A stretch of 64,000 nt of DNA from the NCBI RefSeq assembly GCF_900128945.1, contig NZ_FQUD01000001.1:744001-808000 (forward strand), in the 5' to 3' direction. Numbering within the stretch: position 1 is the stretch's first letter; each line of letters opens with the position of its first letter. This document shows, in pieces, positions 50,882 through 60,465 of the stretch. The DNA is from Chryseobacterium sp. OV279. GTDB lineage: Bacteria; Bacteroidota; Bacteroidia; Flavobacteriales; Weeksellaceae. A model generated the notes under the pieces. The model was not told where the DNA came from, made no database searches, and saw nothing but the letters and a program-made list of their open reading frames with translations. The translations under genes were made by a program, and so were the position numbers.

Positions 50882-52696
50882 ATGTGTGGTATAGCAGGAA
50901 TAGTTTATAAAAATCACACTGTAGTAAAAGAGGGAACGCTCAGAAAGATGACAGATAAAATGTCTCACAGAGGTCCTGATGCTGAAGGTTTTTTTATTAA
51001 AGAAAATTTGGGATTAGGGCATAGAAGGCTCTCTATTATTGATACAAGTGAATCCGCCAATCAACCGTTTCATCTGGGTGACAAACATGTCATGGTGTTC
51101 AATGGCGCTATTTATAACTACATTGAATTGAGAAATGAACTTGAAAAATATGGCTACACATTCAAAAGTACATCTGATACTGAAGTTTTAATTGCTTCCT
51201 ATGATTATTGGGGAGAAGAATGTATTAAAAAGTTCAACGGAATGTGGTCTTTTGTCATTTTTGATTCAGCGAAAAATAAATTATTCTGCTCTAGAGACCG
51301 ATTCGGAATCAAGCCTTTCTATTACTTTGTGGATGATAATCAATTTATTTTTGCATCCGAAATCAAACCTATTTTAGAAATTCAAAAAATAGAAGAAGTA
51401 AATACAAAAGTATTACTTGAATATTTAATTGTCAATATGTCTGAGCAGTCTGAGCAGACATTTTTTAAAAGTATATTAAAGCTCCTGCCATCACACAGTT
51501 TAAGTTATGATTTAATAAACCATTCAATCCGTATCAATAAATATTATGATATTGAATTTAGAAAGGAAATTAATGATTTGAATCTGGAAGAAGCAGGTGA
51601 AATATTTGAAAAGGAGTTTGAAAAATCCATAAAATTAAGATTACGTTCAGATGTAAAAATAGGAACCGCCTTAAGTGGAGGTCTTGATAGTGCTTACGTT
51701 GCAGCAATAGCCAATAAAGTTCTTGCTGAAGAAGAAAATTATGAAAAGCTTACAGCAATTACGGTAGGCTCAATAGATAAGGCTTCTGACGAAAGCGAAC
51801 TTTCTGATATTACTGCCAATGCTTTAGGTATAGAACATGATGTGGTAACACCAAAATCCAGCGAATTTCATCATACGTTTGAAGAAGTAATTTTCAAGCA
51901 TGAAGAACCTTTCGGAGGTATTTCTGTTTATATGCAGAAGTTCTTGATGAAAGAGGCAAATGGTCTGGGAATTAAAGTCCTTCTTGATGGGCAGGGAGCA
52001 GATGAAATTCTGTTAGGATACAAAAGCTATGCTGTAGCTTATATGAAAAATCAGAATTTTTACCAAAAAATAAATCAGCTGCACAAAATAAGAAAACATT
52101 ATAGTATATCCTTATTAGAAGCCGGCGGAATGTATCTTTATTTTTCACTGTTCTTTATGCGTAAGTTGAGGCTCAAAATGAGAGGAGAGATCTTAAAGAA
52201 AAAATACAGTGATCAGATTGATTTTAAGGAAATTAAAGGAGTAACGAAGTCATATAGAGACATTTTCGAACTTCAGAAAAGTGAAATATTTCGGGATCTT
52301 CTTCCTGAACTTTTAAAATGGGAAGATAAAAACTCTATGAGTTATTCTATAGAGTCCAGACTGCCGTTTTTAGATTATAATTTTGTTGAAATATGCCTTT
52401 CTATCAACAATAAGTTTAAAATAAAAAACGGATGGTCCAAATACATCCTGAGAAAAAGACTTGAAAAATATCTTCCCGATCAGATTACATACAGTACAAG
52501 AAAAATTGGGTTTGATGCTCCTACTGAGCATTGGTGGCCAAGATCAGAAGATATTATTGACACCATCAACAATTCAAAAATTATTCAGGAAATTTCAAAA
52601 AAGAAGTTTAATTTTATAACTGACCGAAGTTTAGAATGGAGGCTTTATAATATTGCAGTTTGGGAAAAACTGTATAACATGAAGATAGAAAAATAA
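50882..52696 (+). CDS. asnB: Asparagine-synthetase-like glutamine-dependent amidotransferase
   Basis: This 604-aa protein has an N-terminal Ntn glutaminase with Cys2 (MCGIAGIVYKN), SHRGPDAEG and FNGAIYNYIELRNEL. The C-terminal synthetase has PP-loop ALSGGLDSAYVAAI (about 261-274) and YSIESRLPFLDYNFVE. Genuine asparagine synthesis is possible. Within a glycan locus that makes uronic acids, amidation of a sugar carboxyl group, as proposed for WbpS in P. aeruginosa, is the more attractive role. It lies 4 bp after the HisF-like gene. Confidence 0.84.
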   Translation: MCGIAGIVYKNHTVVKEGTLRKMTDKMSHRGPDAEGFFIKENLGLGHRRLSIIDTSESANQPFHLGDKHVMVFNGAIYNYIELRNELEKYGYTFKSTSDTEVLIASYDYWGEECIKKFNGMWSFVIFDSAKNKLFCSRDRFGIKPFYYFVDDNQFIFASEIKPILEIQKIEEVNTKVLLEYLIVNMSEQSEQTFFKSILKLLPSHSLSYDLINHSIRINKYYDIEFRKEINDLNLEEAGEIFEKEFEKSIKLRLRSDVKIGTALSGGLDSAYVAAIANKVLAEEENYEKLTAITVGSIDKASDESELSDITANALGIEHDVVTPKSSEFHHTFEEVIFKHEEPFGGISVYMQKFLMKEANGLGIKVLLDGQGADEILLGYKSYAVAYMKNQNFYQKINQLHKIRKHYSISLLEAGGMYLYFSLFFMRKLRLKMRGEILKKKYSDQIDFKEIKGVTKSYRDIFELQKSEIFRDLLPELLKWEDKNSMSYSIESRLPFLDYNFVEICLSINNKFKIKNGWSKYILRKRLEKYLPDQITYSTRKIGFDAPTEHWWPRSEDIIDTINNSKIIQEISKKKFNFITDRSLEWRLYNIAVWEKLYNMKIEK

Positions 52697-52709
52697 TAAA
52701 AAAACGCAT

Positions 52710-53744
52710 ATGCAGATAAAAGATAAAATACTTCTTATTACCGGGGGAACAGGTTCATTTGGAACTGCCGTATTAAGAAAATTCATAAATACAGAACACT
52801 TCAAGGAAATCCGTATTTTTTCACGTGACGAAAAGAAACAGGATGATATGAGAAATCAGTTTAAAAATGATAAACTGAAATTTTATATCGGAGACGTTAG
52901 AGATTATAAAAGTGTAGAACCTGCCATGAGAGGGGTAGATTATGTTTTCCATGCCGCTGCTCTTAAACAGGTTCCGTCATGTGAATTCTTTCCTATGCAG
53001 GCCGTGAAAACTAACGTTGAAGGAACTCAAAACGTTATTGACGCTGCCTCACAGAATAAAGTAAAAAAAGTGATCTGTCTCAGTACAGACAAAGCTGCCT
53101 ATCCTATCAATGCAATGGGGATTTCCAAAGCAATGATGGAAAAAGTAGCGGTGGCGGCCTCACGTAATTTAGAAGATACTACAGTTTGCCTTACCCGATA
53201 CGGAAACGTAATGGCCTCAAGAGGATCTGTAATTCCACTGTTTATCAAACAGATTAAAAGTGGAGATCCTATTACCATCACAGATCCCAATATGACCAGA
53301 TTTCTGATGTCTCTGGAAGAAGCAGTGGATCTGGTATTGTTTGCATTTGAGCATGGAAATTCCGGAGACTTATTTGTGAATAAAGCACCTGCAGGAACTA
53401 TTGGAGATCTTGCACAGGCATTAAAGGAAATGTTTAAGGCGGATAATGAAATAAAAATTATCGGAACAAGACATGGGGAAAAGCTTTACGAGACATTGTG
53501 TACACGTGAAGAAATGATCAAAGCTGAAGATATGGGCGATTTCTACAGAATTCCCGCAGACAACAGAGACCTGAATTATGCCCAGTATTTTTCCGAAGGA
53601 ATAGATGATATTTCAAAAATTGAAGACTATCATTCTCACAATACAGAACAGCAGGATGTGGAAGGTATGAAAAAACTGATGCTGAAACTTCCATTGATTA
53701 GAAAAGAAGTTCTGGGAGAAGATATTATGCAATACCCCGACTAA
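52710..53744 (+). CDS. capE: CapE/WbjB-type UDP-GlcNAc 4,6-dehydratase/5-epimerase
   Basis: This 344-aa soluble extended SDR opens with KILLITGGTGSFGTAVLRKF. It has the family segment STDKAAYPINAMGISKAMMEK, in which Met replaces the usual catalytic Tyr, YGNVMASRGSVIPLF and a C-terminal HGEKLYETL. It converts UDP-GlcNAc to the 4-keto-6-deoxy-L-talo intermediate, first of three steps to UDP-L-FucNAc. CapF and CapG homologues follow at 54.2 and 56.5 kb. Confidence 0.9.
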   Translation: MQIKDKILLITGGTGSFGTAVLRKFINTEHFKEIRIFSRDEKKQDDMRNQFKNDKLKFYIGDVRDYKSVEPAMRGVDYVFHAAALKQVPSCEFFPMQAVKTNVEGTQNVIDAASQNKVKKVICLSTDKAAYPINAMGISKAMMEKVAVAASRNLEDTTVCLTRYGNVMASRGSVIPLFIKQIKSGDPITITDPNMTRFLMSLEEAVDLVLFAFEHGNSGDLFVNKAPAGTIGDLAQALKEMFKADNEIKIIGTRHGEKLYETLCTREEMIKAEDMGDFYRIPADNRDLNYAQYFSEGIDDISKIEDYHSHNTEQQDVEGMKKLMLKLPLIRKEVLGEDIMQYPD

Positions 53745-53752
53745 AAAAACTG

Positions 53753-54181
53753 ATGGAAATACCTGAATTGATTGTAGGAGGGAAATATTCTGATGAAAGA
53801 GGCAGCCTGTTTTTCAACAACAGTTTTAATGCAGCCGGTATCAAAAGAATCTATTATATAGAGAATGCAGATACGGAATTCATCAGAGGATGGACCGGCC
53901 ATAAAATTGAACAGCGATGGTTTTCAGCAGTAGAGGGTAGCTTTCTTATAAAATTAATAAAAATAGATAATTGGGAAACGCCTGCAGCGGAATCTGAAAT
54001 CCTGGAATTTGAAGTCAGTGCAGATACCCTCGATGTTTTGCATATGCCTAAAGGATATGTAAGTGCAATACAGGCAAAAACAAAAGAAGCAAAACTGCTG
54101 GTGATGGTAGATCACGCTTTGGGAGAAGTTAATGATGACTATCGGTTTCCAGTGGAGTATTTTAAAAAATTATCACGATGA
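53753..54181 (+). CDS. WxcM/FdtA-like cupin, possible sugar isomerase
   Basis: This 142-aa cupin has FSDERG-like start (GGKYSDERGSLFFNNSF), RGWTGHKIEQRWFSAVEGSFLIKL (the sugar-binding His region) and VLHMPKGYVSAIQA. The family includes dTDP-sugar 3,4-ketoisomerases and proteins of unknown function that often accompany CapE/CapF genes. Its end overlaps capF by 4 nt, so it is probably part of the FucNAc branch. Exact activity is unknown. Confidence 0.75.
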   Translation: MEIPELIVGGKYSDERGSLFFNNSFNAAGIKRIYYIENADTEFIRGWTGHKIEQRWFSAVEGSFLIKLIKIDNWETPAAESEILEFEVSADTLDVLHMPKGYVSAIQAKTKEAKLLVMVDHALGEVNDDYRFPVEYFKKLSR

Positions 54182-55296
54182 AGAAAATAGGAATTACCGG
54201 GCAGAAAGGTTTTGTCGGTTCACATTTATACAATACATTAGGCTTAAGACCAGAGGATTTTGAAAGAGTAAACTTTGAAAAAGAGTACTTTGAAACCCCC
54301 GAAAAGATGGATGAATTTGTAAAGCAATGCGACGTAATTGTTCATCTTGCCGCCATGAACCGTCATCCGAATCCTGAAGTCATTTATGCAAGCAATGTAG
54401 AACTGGTCAAAAAACTGACCAACTCTCTGGAAAGAACGGGCTCTAAAGCTCACATACTCTTTTCATCTTCATCACAGGAAGAGAAAGACAATCTCTACGG
54501 GAAATCCAAGAAAGAAGGGCGTGAAATACTAGCCGCCTGGGCTGAAAAATCGGGAGGAACATTTACAGGAATGATCGTTCCCAATGTTTTTGGACCTTTC
54601 GGAAAACCCAATTACAACTCTTTTGTTGCTACATTTTGCTACAAGCTGACCCATGGCGAAACTCCCGTGATTGATAATGACGGTGAAGTAAAGCTGATTT
54701 ATGTTGGAGAACTGATTCAGGAAATTATCAGTCAGATAGAAGCCGGAGAGACCCAGAATTTATATGAAGTTGCTCATACATCTGTAAATAAAGTTTCGGA
54801 AGTGCTGGCTAAGCTGGAGAACTATAAAAAACTGTATTTTGATAATGGTGAAGTTCCGGTATTGGAATCTAAGTTCGATTTAAACCTTTTCAATACGTTC
54901 CGCTGTTATTTTGACATTAAAGATCATTATCCGGTTAAATTTACACAACATACAGACCCGAGAGGTGCTTTTGTTGAGGTAATAAGATTGGGAATCGGAG
55001 GACAATGTTCATTCTCCACTACAGTTCCCGGAATTACACGAGGAAACCATTTTCACACTAGAAAAATAGAAAGATTTGCCGTGATCAAAGGAAAAGCCCT
55101 GATCCAGCTGCGCAAAATAGATACCGATGAAGTTCTGGATTTTTATTTGGACGGTACAGATCCTGCCTATGTAGATATGCCGGTATGGTATACTCATAAT
55201 ATCAAAAATATAGGGGATGAAGAATTGTATACCATCTTCTGGATCAATGAACCTTTTAACCCGGAAGACGCAGATACTTACTTTGTGGAAGTATAA
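54178..55296 (+). CDS. capF: CapF/WbjC-type bifunctional UDP-FucNAc pathway enzyme
   Basis: This 372-aa protein has an N-terminal SDR reductase (MKKIGITGQKGFVGSHL, HLAAMNRHPNP, LYGKSKKEGRE; about 1-245) and a C-terminal cupin (about 250-372: HTDPRGAFVEV, TRGNHFHTRKIERFAVIKG, WYTHNIKNIG), whose histidines bind metal. The cupin epimerises C3 and the SDR reduces C4, giving UDP-N-acetyl-6-deoxy-L-talosamine for the epimerase CapG. Domain order and length match the family. Confidence 0.92.
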   Translation: MKKIGITGQKGFVGSHLYNTLGLRPEDFERVNFEKEYFETPEKMDEFVKQCDVIVHLAAMNRHPNPEVIYASNVELVKKLTNSLERTGSKAHILFSSSSQEEKDNLYGKSKKEGREILAAWAEKSGGTFTGMIVPNVFGPFGKPNYNSFVATFCYKLTHGETPVIDNDGEVKLIYVGELIQEIISQIEAGETQNLYEVAHTSVNKVSEVLAKLENYKKLYFDNGEVPVLESKFDLNLFNTFRCYFDIKDHYPVKFTQHTDPRGAFVEVIRLGIGGQCSFSTTVPGITRGNHFHTRKIERFAVIKGKALIQLRKIDTDEVLDFYLDGTDPAYVDMPVWYTHNIKNIGDEELYTIFWINEPFNPEDADTYFVEV

Positions 55297-55299
55297 TTT

Positions 55300-56514
55300 A
55301 TGATTGCATTGAAAAAAAATAACCTGGAATTTTTATTTTTATTCCTGATAACCTTTGGATATATTTTTATTTATTCATTAGCGTTGCCGACTAAAATTCC
55401 TAATGAATATTTTTCAATTCCTTTCAAGAGTATGGTACTTTTAGCAAGCCTGTATCTTATTTTTCTGAATTTCGACAATGTAATAAAACGGAAATGGACC
55501 ATTATCTGTATAGGATTGTTTTGGCTTTTTTATGCTGCTAAATCTTACTATAGCTTTCAGAACTATACGTTTACACCGGAAGCTAAAAGTATGCAGTATT
55601 GGACTTATTTCAAAATAATCTGTGTTAATTTGATTCCGTCAATAGCTATTCTAAGTATAAAGATCACCAAAGAAATGGCAGAAAAGCTGATACATCTTAC
55701 CTTTCATTTTTTATTGATAATGATTGGAATCAGCTGTCTTTATACAATTTTCATTTCTCAGACGTTCTCAAGGGCCACAGGTATTTTTGACAGATATTAT
55801 ATCACTGCGGGACACTATGGCCTTTGTCTGATGATACTGTCAGTTTTCTATTATTTTGTTAATTCAAAAAAAATTGTAAAACCCGCTTTAGGATTTCTGA
55901 TGGGCCTTTTTACAGTCTATATTTCATCTGCCCGGAGTCCTGTTTTGGCGACGGCTGTTATTATACTTATCATGCTTCTGTATATTAATAAGCTGAAATA
56001 TTGGCTTGCCTTGGCATTTTTTATCCTTATTTTTGTGGCAGGTATTTACTTTATAAGGAACAGTACATATGCTACAGAGTATATTGTGAGACTATATGAT
56101 GCTATTTTTGAAGGAAATGCATATGGAAGATCATATTATTTGGAAAAAGGATGGGAGATCTTTGAGAATAACATACTCTTCGGGGGACGAACGCTGTTTG
56201 AAAACTGGATGTATCCCCATAATATTTTTGTGGAAGTTCCCATGGCTATGGGAATAACCGGTGGAATTCTGTTGATCCTTTATTTTAAAGATCTTTGGAA
56301 GTTCAGACTGGAATATATTAAGCAGAATATTTTTTATCTGCCCTATTTTTTATTTTTTATTCAGTATTGGGTGCTGGTTCAGACCTCATACTGTATTTTT
56401 GATAATGTAGAATTCTGGTGCTTTGCAGCAGTAATTATATCTATAATATTATTTTGTTATGATGAAAAAATTAAAAGTAATGACAGTCGTGGGAACGCGA
56501 CCGGAAATTATTAG
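55300..56514 (+). CDS. O-antigen polymerase/ligase-like membrane protein 2
   Basis: This 404-aa protein has about twelve helices. The key loop has YGRSYYLEKGWEIFENNILFGG, then WMYPHNIFVEVPMAMGITGGILLIL, matching the Wzy_C/O-antigen ligase signature (PHN). It is unrelated at close range to the protein at 43886-45097. Its 3' end overlaps the wecB-like gene by 56 nt. Polymerase or ligase cannot be decided from sequence. Local GC is low. Confidence 0.82.
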   Translation: MIALKKNNLEFLFLFLITFGYIFIYSLALPTKIPNEYFSIPFKSMVLLASLYLIFLNFDNVIKRKWTIICIGLFWLFYAAKSYYSFQNYTFTPEAKSMQYWTYFKIICVNLIPSIAILSIKITKEMAEKLIHLTFHFLLIMIGISCLYTIFISQTFSRATGIFDRYYITAGHYGLCLMILSVFYYFVNSKKIVKPALGFLMGLFTVYISSARSPVLATAVIILIMLLYINKLKYWLALAFFILIFVAGIYFIRNSTYATEYIVRLYDAIFEGNAYGRSYYLEKGWEIFENNILFGGRTLFENWMYPHNIFVEVPMAMGITGGILLILYFKDLWKFRLEYIKQNIFYLPYFLFFIQYWVLVQTSYCIFDNVEFWCFAAVIISIILFCYDEKIKSNDSRGNATGNY

Positions 56515-57598
56515 ATTGTCGAGAGTATTATCAGCTTTGGATGCATCTGAAGCAGTTGAACATATCATTGTGCACACCGGACAGAATTATGATTATGAAC
56601 TTAATCAGATTTTTTTCGAAGATCTCGGTTTAAGAAAGCCTGACTTTTTTCTGGAAGCAGCCGGAAAAACGGCTACTGAAACTGTAGGAAATATCCTGAT
56701 TAAGATAGATCCGCTTCTTGAAGAACAGCAGCCGGATGCATTTTTAGTACTGGGAGATACCAATTCGTGCCTGTGTGCTATTCCTGCAAAGAAAAGGCAG
56801 ATTCCTATTTTCCACATGGAAGCAGGGAACAGATGTTTCGATCAGCGTGTACCGGAAGAAACCAACCGTAAAATCGTAGACCATACTTCAGATGTTAATT
56901 TAACGTACTCAGATATCGCTCGTGAATATCTTTTAAGAGAAGGTCTGCCTGCAGACAGAATTATCAAGACCGGTTCTCCGATGTTCGAAGTTTTAAATCA
57001 TTATCTTCCTGAGATCAAAAGCTCTGATGTACTTTCAAGACTCGATCTGGAAGAAGGTAAATATTTCGTGGTTTCATCACATAGAGAAGAAAATATCAAT
57101 TCAGAGAAGAATTTCAGAGGCTTAATAGATAGTCTGAATGCAATTGCTGAAAAATTCAATTATCCTATCATCGTTTCTACGCATCCGAGAACAAGAAATA
57201 TGATTGATAAAATGAAGCTGGAAGTAAGATCTGAAATTCAGTTTTTAAAGCCACTGGGCTTTCACGATTACAATGCGCTGCAAATGAGAAGTTATGCTGT
57301 GCTTTCCGATTCAGGAACAATCTCTGAAGAGTCTTCAATATTAAATTTCAGAGCACTCAATATCAGAGATGCCCATGAGAGACCCGAAGCTATGGAAGAA
57401 GCATCAGTAATGATGGTAGGGATGTCACCCGAAAGAATTCTTCAGGGACTGGTACAGCTTAAAGAACAGAAAATAGGAGCTGAAAGAAATTACAGACAGG
57501 TTGCTGACTATTCTATGCCTAATGTTTCCCAGAAAGTGGTTAGAATAATTTTAAGTTACACAGACTATATCAACAGGGTCGTTTGGAGAAAAAACTAA
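56459..57598 (+). CDS. wecB: CapG/WecB-type non-hydrolysing UDP-GlcNAc/FucNAc 2-epimerase
   Basis: This 379-aa epimerase has two adjacent ATG codons at the start (56459 and 56462). Motifs include VVGTRPEIIRLSRVL, VHTGQNYDYELNQIFFEDL, VLGDTNS, FHMEAGNRCFDQRVPEETNRKIVDH and SDSGTISEESSI. Placed after capE and capF it should act as CapG, converting UDP-L-PneNAc to UDP-L-FucNAc. It is the only 2-epimerase in the window, which bears on whether the diacetamido-uronic acid is gluco or manno. Confidence 0.92.
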   Translation: MMKKLKVMTVVGTRPEIIRLSRVLSALDASEAVEHIIVHTGQNYDYELNQIFFEDLGLRKPDFFLEAAGKTATETVGNILIKIDPLLEEQQPDAFLVLGDTNSCLCAIPAKKRQIPIFHMEAGNRCFDQRVPEETNRKIVDHTSDVNLTYSDIAREYLLREGLPADRIIKTGSPMFEVLNHYLPEIKSSDVLSRLDLEEGKYFVVSSHREENINSEKNFRGLIDSLNAIAEKFNYPIIVSTHPRTRNMIDKMKLEVRSEIQFLKPLGFHDYNALQMRSYAVLSDSGTISEESSILNFRALNIRDAHERPEAMEEASVMMVGMSPERILQGLVQLKEQKIGAERNYRQVADYSMPNVSQKVVRIILSYTDYINRVVWRKN

Positions 57599-57601
57599 GG
57601 A

Positions 57602-58807
57602 ATGAATATACTCTTTCTTACGTTAGCAAAAATAAATACATTACAGGAACGCGGTATTTATCAAGATCTGATGCGGGAGTTTTCCGATCATCAGCATAAT
57701 GTTTATATCGTGTCACCTGTAGAAAGACGCGAAAAACAAAAAACAACATTAAAAAAGGAAGGGAATGCCACTTTTTTAAATGTTAAAACCTTAAATATTC
57801 AGAAAACCAACTTTATTGAAAAAGGAGTTTCCACCCTGACCATTGAAAAATTATTTTTAAGGGCGGTAAAAAAACACTTTTCTGAAGTGAAGTTTGATCG
57901 GGTTATTTATTCAACACCGCCCATCACATTTACGGGGGTCATCAAATACATCAAAAAGAGAGATAATGCTAAAGCTTATCTGCTGTTGAAAGATATCTTT
58001 CCACAGAATGCGGTAGATATGAAACTGATGTCTGATAAGAGTGTTTTGTACAAGTATTTCAGGAAAAAAGAAAAAGAGCTGTACACCGTTTCAGATAAAA
58101 TAGGATGTATGTCGGAAGCTAATGTACAGTTTGTTCTGAATCACAATTCATATGTTTCAAAGGAAAAAGTAGAGATCAATCCGAATTCTATTCGCCTGCA
58201 GTCTTCCAAAATTCCTTCTGATCAGGAGAAAACTGGTATAAGAACGAAATACGGAATTCCGGCAGATAAAAAAGTCTTTATCTATGGTGGAAACCTTGGA
58301 AAACCTCAGGGGATTGATTTCCTGATAGAAACATTAAGAGCAAAAGCAGAAGATAACAATGTATTTTTTGTAGTAGCCGGTTCAGGTACAGAATATGATA
58401 AGATCAAAAGCTGGTTTGATTCTTTTAAGCCTAATAATGCTTTACTACTTTCTGCCGTTCCCAAAGCTGATTATGATTTACTGGTACAGGCTTGTGACGT
58501 TGGTTTGATTTTCTTACATAAAGATTTTACTATCCCGAACTATCCGTCAAGACTGCTCTCGTATCTTGAGTACAGAATGCCGGTCCTTGCCGCCACAGAT
58601 CGTAATACGGATATTGGATCTGATATTGTAAAAAACAGTTGTGGAATGTCCGTTTATTCTGGAGATCTGCAGGCAATGATCAATGCAGTGGATACACTGG
58701 TTAATATGGATGGTATTAAATTTGAAGAAATGAGTCAGAATGCTTTGGCGTTTCTGGAAAGAGAATTTCAGGTAAGCAGATCATATCACAAAATAATAGA
58801 ATCGTAA
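57602..58807 (+). CDS. GT4 family glycosyltransferase 2 (WbjE/WbuB-like)
   Basis: This 401-aa GT-B enzyme opens with MNILFLTLAKINTLQERGIYQDLMREF. It has VIYSTPPITFTGVIKYIKKRDNAKAYLLLKDIFPQNAVD, typical of WbuB/WbjE transferases of FucNAc, and IYGGNLGKPQGIDFLIE with NYPSRLLSYLEYRMPVLA in the donor domain. Its position 3 bp after capG supports transfer of L-FucNAc to the lipid-linked first sugar. Confidence 0.86.
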   Translation: MNILFLTLAKINTLQERGIYQDLMREFSDHQHNVYIVSPVERREKQKTTLKKEGNATFLNVKTLNIQKTNFIEKGVSTLTIEKLFLRAVKKHFSEVKFDRVIYSTPPITFTGVIKYIKKRDNAKAYLLLKDIFPQNAVDMKLMSDKSVLYKYFRKKEKELYTVSDKIGCMSEANVQFVLNHNSYVSKEKVEINPNSIRLQSSKIPSDQEKTGIRTKYGIPADKKVFIYGGNLGKPQGIDFLIETLRAKAEDNNVFFVVAGSGTEYDKIKSWFDSFKPNNALLLSAVPKADYDLLVQACDVGLIFLHKDFTIPNYPSRLLSYLEYRMPVLAATDRNTDIGSDIVKNSCGMSVYSGDLQAMINAVDTLVNMDGIKFEEMSQNALAFLEREFQVSRSYHKIIES

Positions 58808-58922
58808 TAACTACAGAAAAGAATTAAATTTTATAATTTTAACACATAATAGGAATTCATGAGGTATCAGAAGGAAGAAGTTAAGTATAGAATGTTCAAC
58901 ACCTTTAAATTTTCATAAGCTG

Positions 58923-59507
58923 ATGTATAAATCATTTATTAAAAGATTTTTAGATATTATTTTGGCTTTATCAGTCATTCTGTTTCTGTTTCCTTTGTTC
59001 GTCATCATTTATATCTTAGTGAAAGTAGACAGCCCTGGAAAATTTTTCTTCTTTCAGGAGAGGCTGGGTTACAAAGGAAAGGTATTCAAGATATACAAGG
59101 TGAGAACCATGTACGATAAAGAAAGGGTAGCAGACAGAGAAATAATGAAGAATGATGCTGAAGTTACCAAAATAGGTTCGTATTTAAGACGTTTTAAAAT
59201 TGATGAACTTCCTCAGATCATTAATGTTTTTAACGGAGATATGTCTTTGGTGGGGCCGCGTCCCTGTTTGCCAAGACAGCTTGCCGAATTTAATGAAGAC
59301 GGTAAAAAAAGAATAGAAGTTGTACCTGGGCTTACAGGTCTTTCTCAGGTAAATGGAAATATTCACCTGACATGGGAAGAAAGGTGGAAATATGACAGAG
59401 AATATGTAGAAAATCAAAGCTTTATATTAGATACAAAAATTGTTCTTAAGACTTTTCTGATACTTCTTCACGGAGAAGATAAATATATAAAACATCCTAA
59501 TGTATAA
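58923..59507 (+). CDS. PglC-type phosphoglycosyl transferase 1
   Basis: This 194-aa monotopic enzyme has an N-terminal re-entrant helix (KRFLDIILALSVILFLFPLFVIIYI), FFFQERLGYKGKVFKIYKVRTM, catalytic Asp94-Glu95 in FKIDELPQIINVFNGDMSLVGPRP, and a C-terminal LTGLSQVNGN. It attaches the first sugar phosphate, for example diNAcBac-1-P, to undecaprenyl phosphate. It follows a 115-bp gap that shows no recognised feature. A second enzyme of the family is encoded at 63042. Confidence 0.9.
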   Translation: MYKSFIKRFLDIILALSVILFLFPLFVIIYILVKVDSPGKFFFFQERLGYKGKVFKIYKVRTMYDKERVADREIMKNDAEVTKIGSYLRRFKIDELPQIINVFNGDMSLVGPRPCLPRQLAEFNEDGKKRIEVVPGLTGLSQVNGNIHLTWEERWKYDREYVENQSFILDTKIVLKTFLILLHGEDKYIKHPNV

Positions 59508-60465
59508 AATATTAGTAATAGGAGCTGTCAATTCCACAGTACAGATTATTCAGAAGCTGGTACAGCATGACCTGGAAGTTGTCGGGGTTATGGGGCATGA
59601 GCCCAAAGATAAGGACAGAGTTTCCGGGTGGGCAGATTTGTCAGCGCTTTCAAAAGATCTTCATATCAGTTACAAAGGATTTACCAAGATCAACGATGAG
59701 GAAAATCTAAACTGGGCCAAAGAAAAGCAGCCGGACATTATATTTGCTGTAGGTTTCTCACAGCTGTTACATGACCAATGGTTCTCAGTTTCGAAACTGG
59801 GATGTATTGGTTTTCACCCTACGAGATTACCGCTTGGAAGAGGAAGAGCTCCATTAGCCTGGGTAACGCTGGAACAAACCTATGGATCTGCTACATTCTT
59901 TCTTATGGGAAAAGGAGCAGATGACGGTCCAGTTTTTACACAGTCTATTTTTGATGTGGATGATAATGATGATGCATCCGCTGTGGAAATCAAAATATTG
60001 AAGAATATTGATTTGGCATTAGACCAATGGCTTCCAGACCTTAAAAAAGGATTTTGGAATCCTGTTCCACAATGTGATCATCTTGCTTCCTACTATGGAA
60101 TAAGAAAGGAAGAAGATGGACTGATCAATTGGAATGATGGAGCACATTATATCAATCGCCTTGTGAAAGCCGCTTCAAAGCCGCATCCGGGTGCTTATAC
60201 TTACTGTAAAGATGAAAAGATGACTATATGGTCTTGCCGTCAGGAAAAAACAATTCAGTTCAAAGGAGTCATAGGAAGAGTTTTACTTAAAAATGAAGAA
60301 GGGCACCTGCTGATACAGACAGGTGACGGTTTACTTTGGATCGAAGAATATAACTTCAGGAACCACGCTGTTATCCCAATTAATGTAGGGGATAAACTGG
60401 GTTATAATATGGAAGACGAAATTTATAAAATAAAATCAATTTTAAAAAAACTAAAAGATGAATAG
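59500..60465 (+). CDS. Formyltransferase-family protein lacking the catalytic Asn
   Basis: This 321-aa protein has a Fmt/ArnA-type N-terminal domain (about 1-180) and a C-terminal OB-like domain (about 200-300). The active-site motif reads CIGFHPTRLPLGRGRAP, with His106 in place, but the Asn two residues before the His in all standard formyltransferases is Gly104. An Asp is kept in GADDGP (141-142). It overlaps a PIG-L deacetylase gene by 8 nt, suggesting a deacylate/re-acylate pair on a sugar. N-formylation is possible but uncertain. Confidence 0.78.
   Translation: MYKILVIGAVNSTVQIIQKLVQHDLEVVGVMGHEPKDKDRVSGWADLSALSKDLHISYKGFTKINDEENLNWAKEKQPDIIFAVGFSQLLHDQWFSVSKLGCIGFHPTRLPLGRGRAPLAWVTLEQTYGSATFFLMGKGADDGPVFTQSIFDVDDNDDASAVEIKILKNIDLALDQWLPDLKKGFWNPVPQCDHLASYYGIRKEEDGLINWNDGAHYINRLVKAASKPHPGAYTYCKDEKMTIWSCRQEKTIQFKGVIGRVLLKNEEGHLLIQTGDGLLWIEEYNFRNHAVIPINVGDKLGYNMEDEIYKIKSILKKLKDE

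Noticed and set aside
58859-58918. 19-codon ORF before the first phosphoglycosyl transferase
   Set aside because: Too short, no recognisable motif and no strong initiation context; left as part of an unassigned 115-bp gap.
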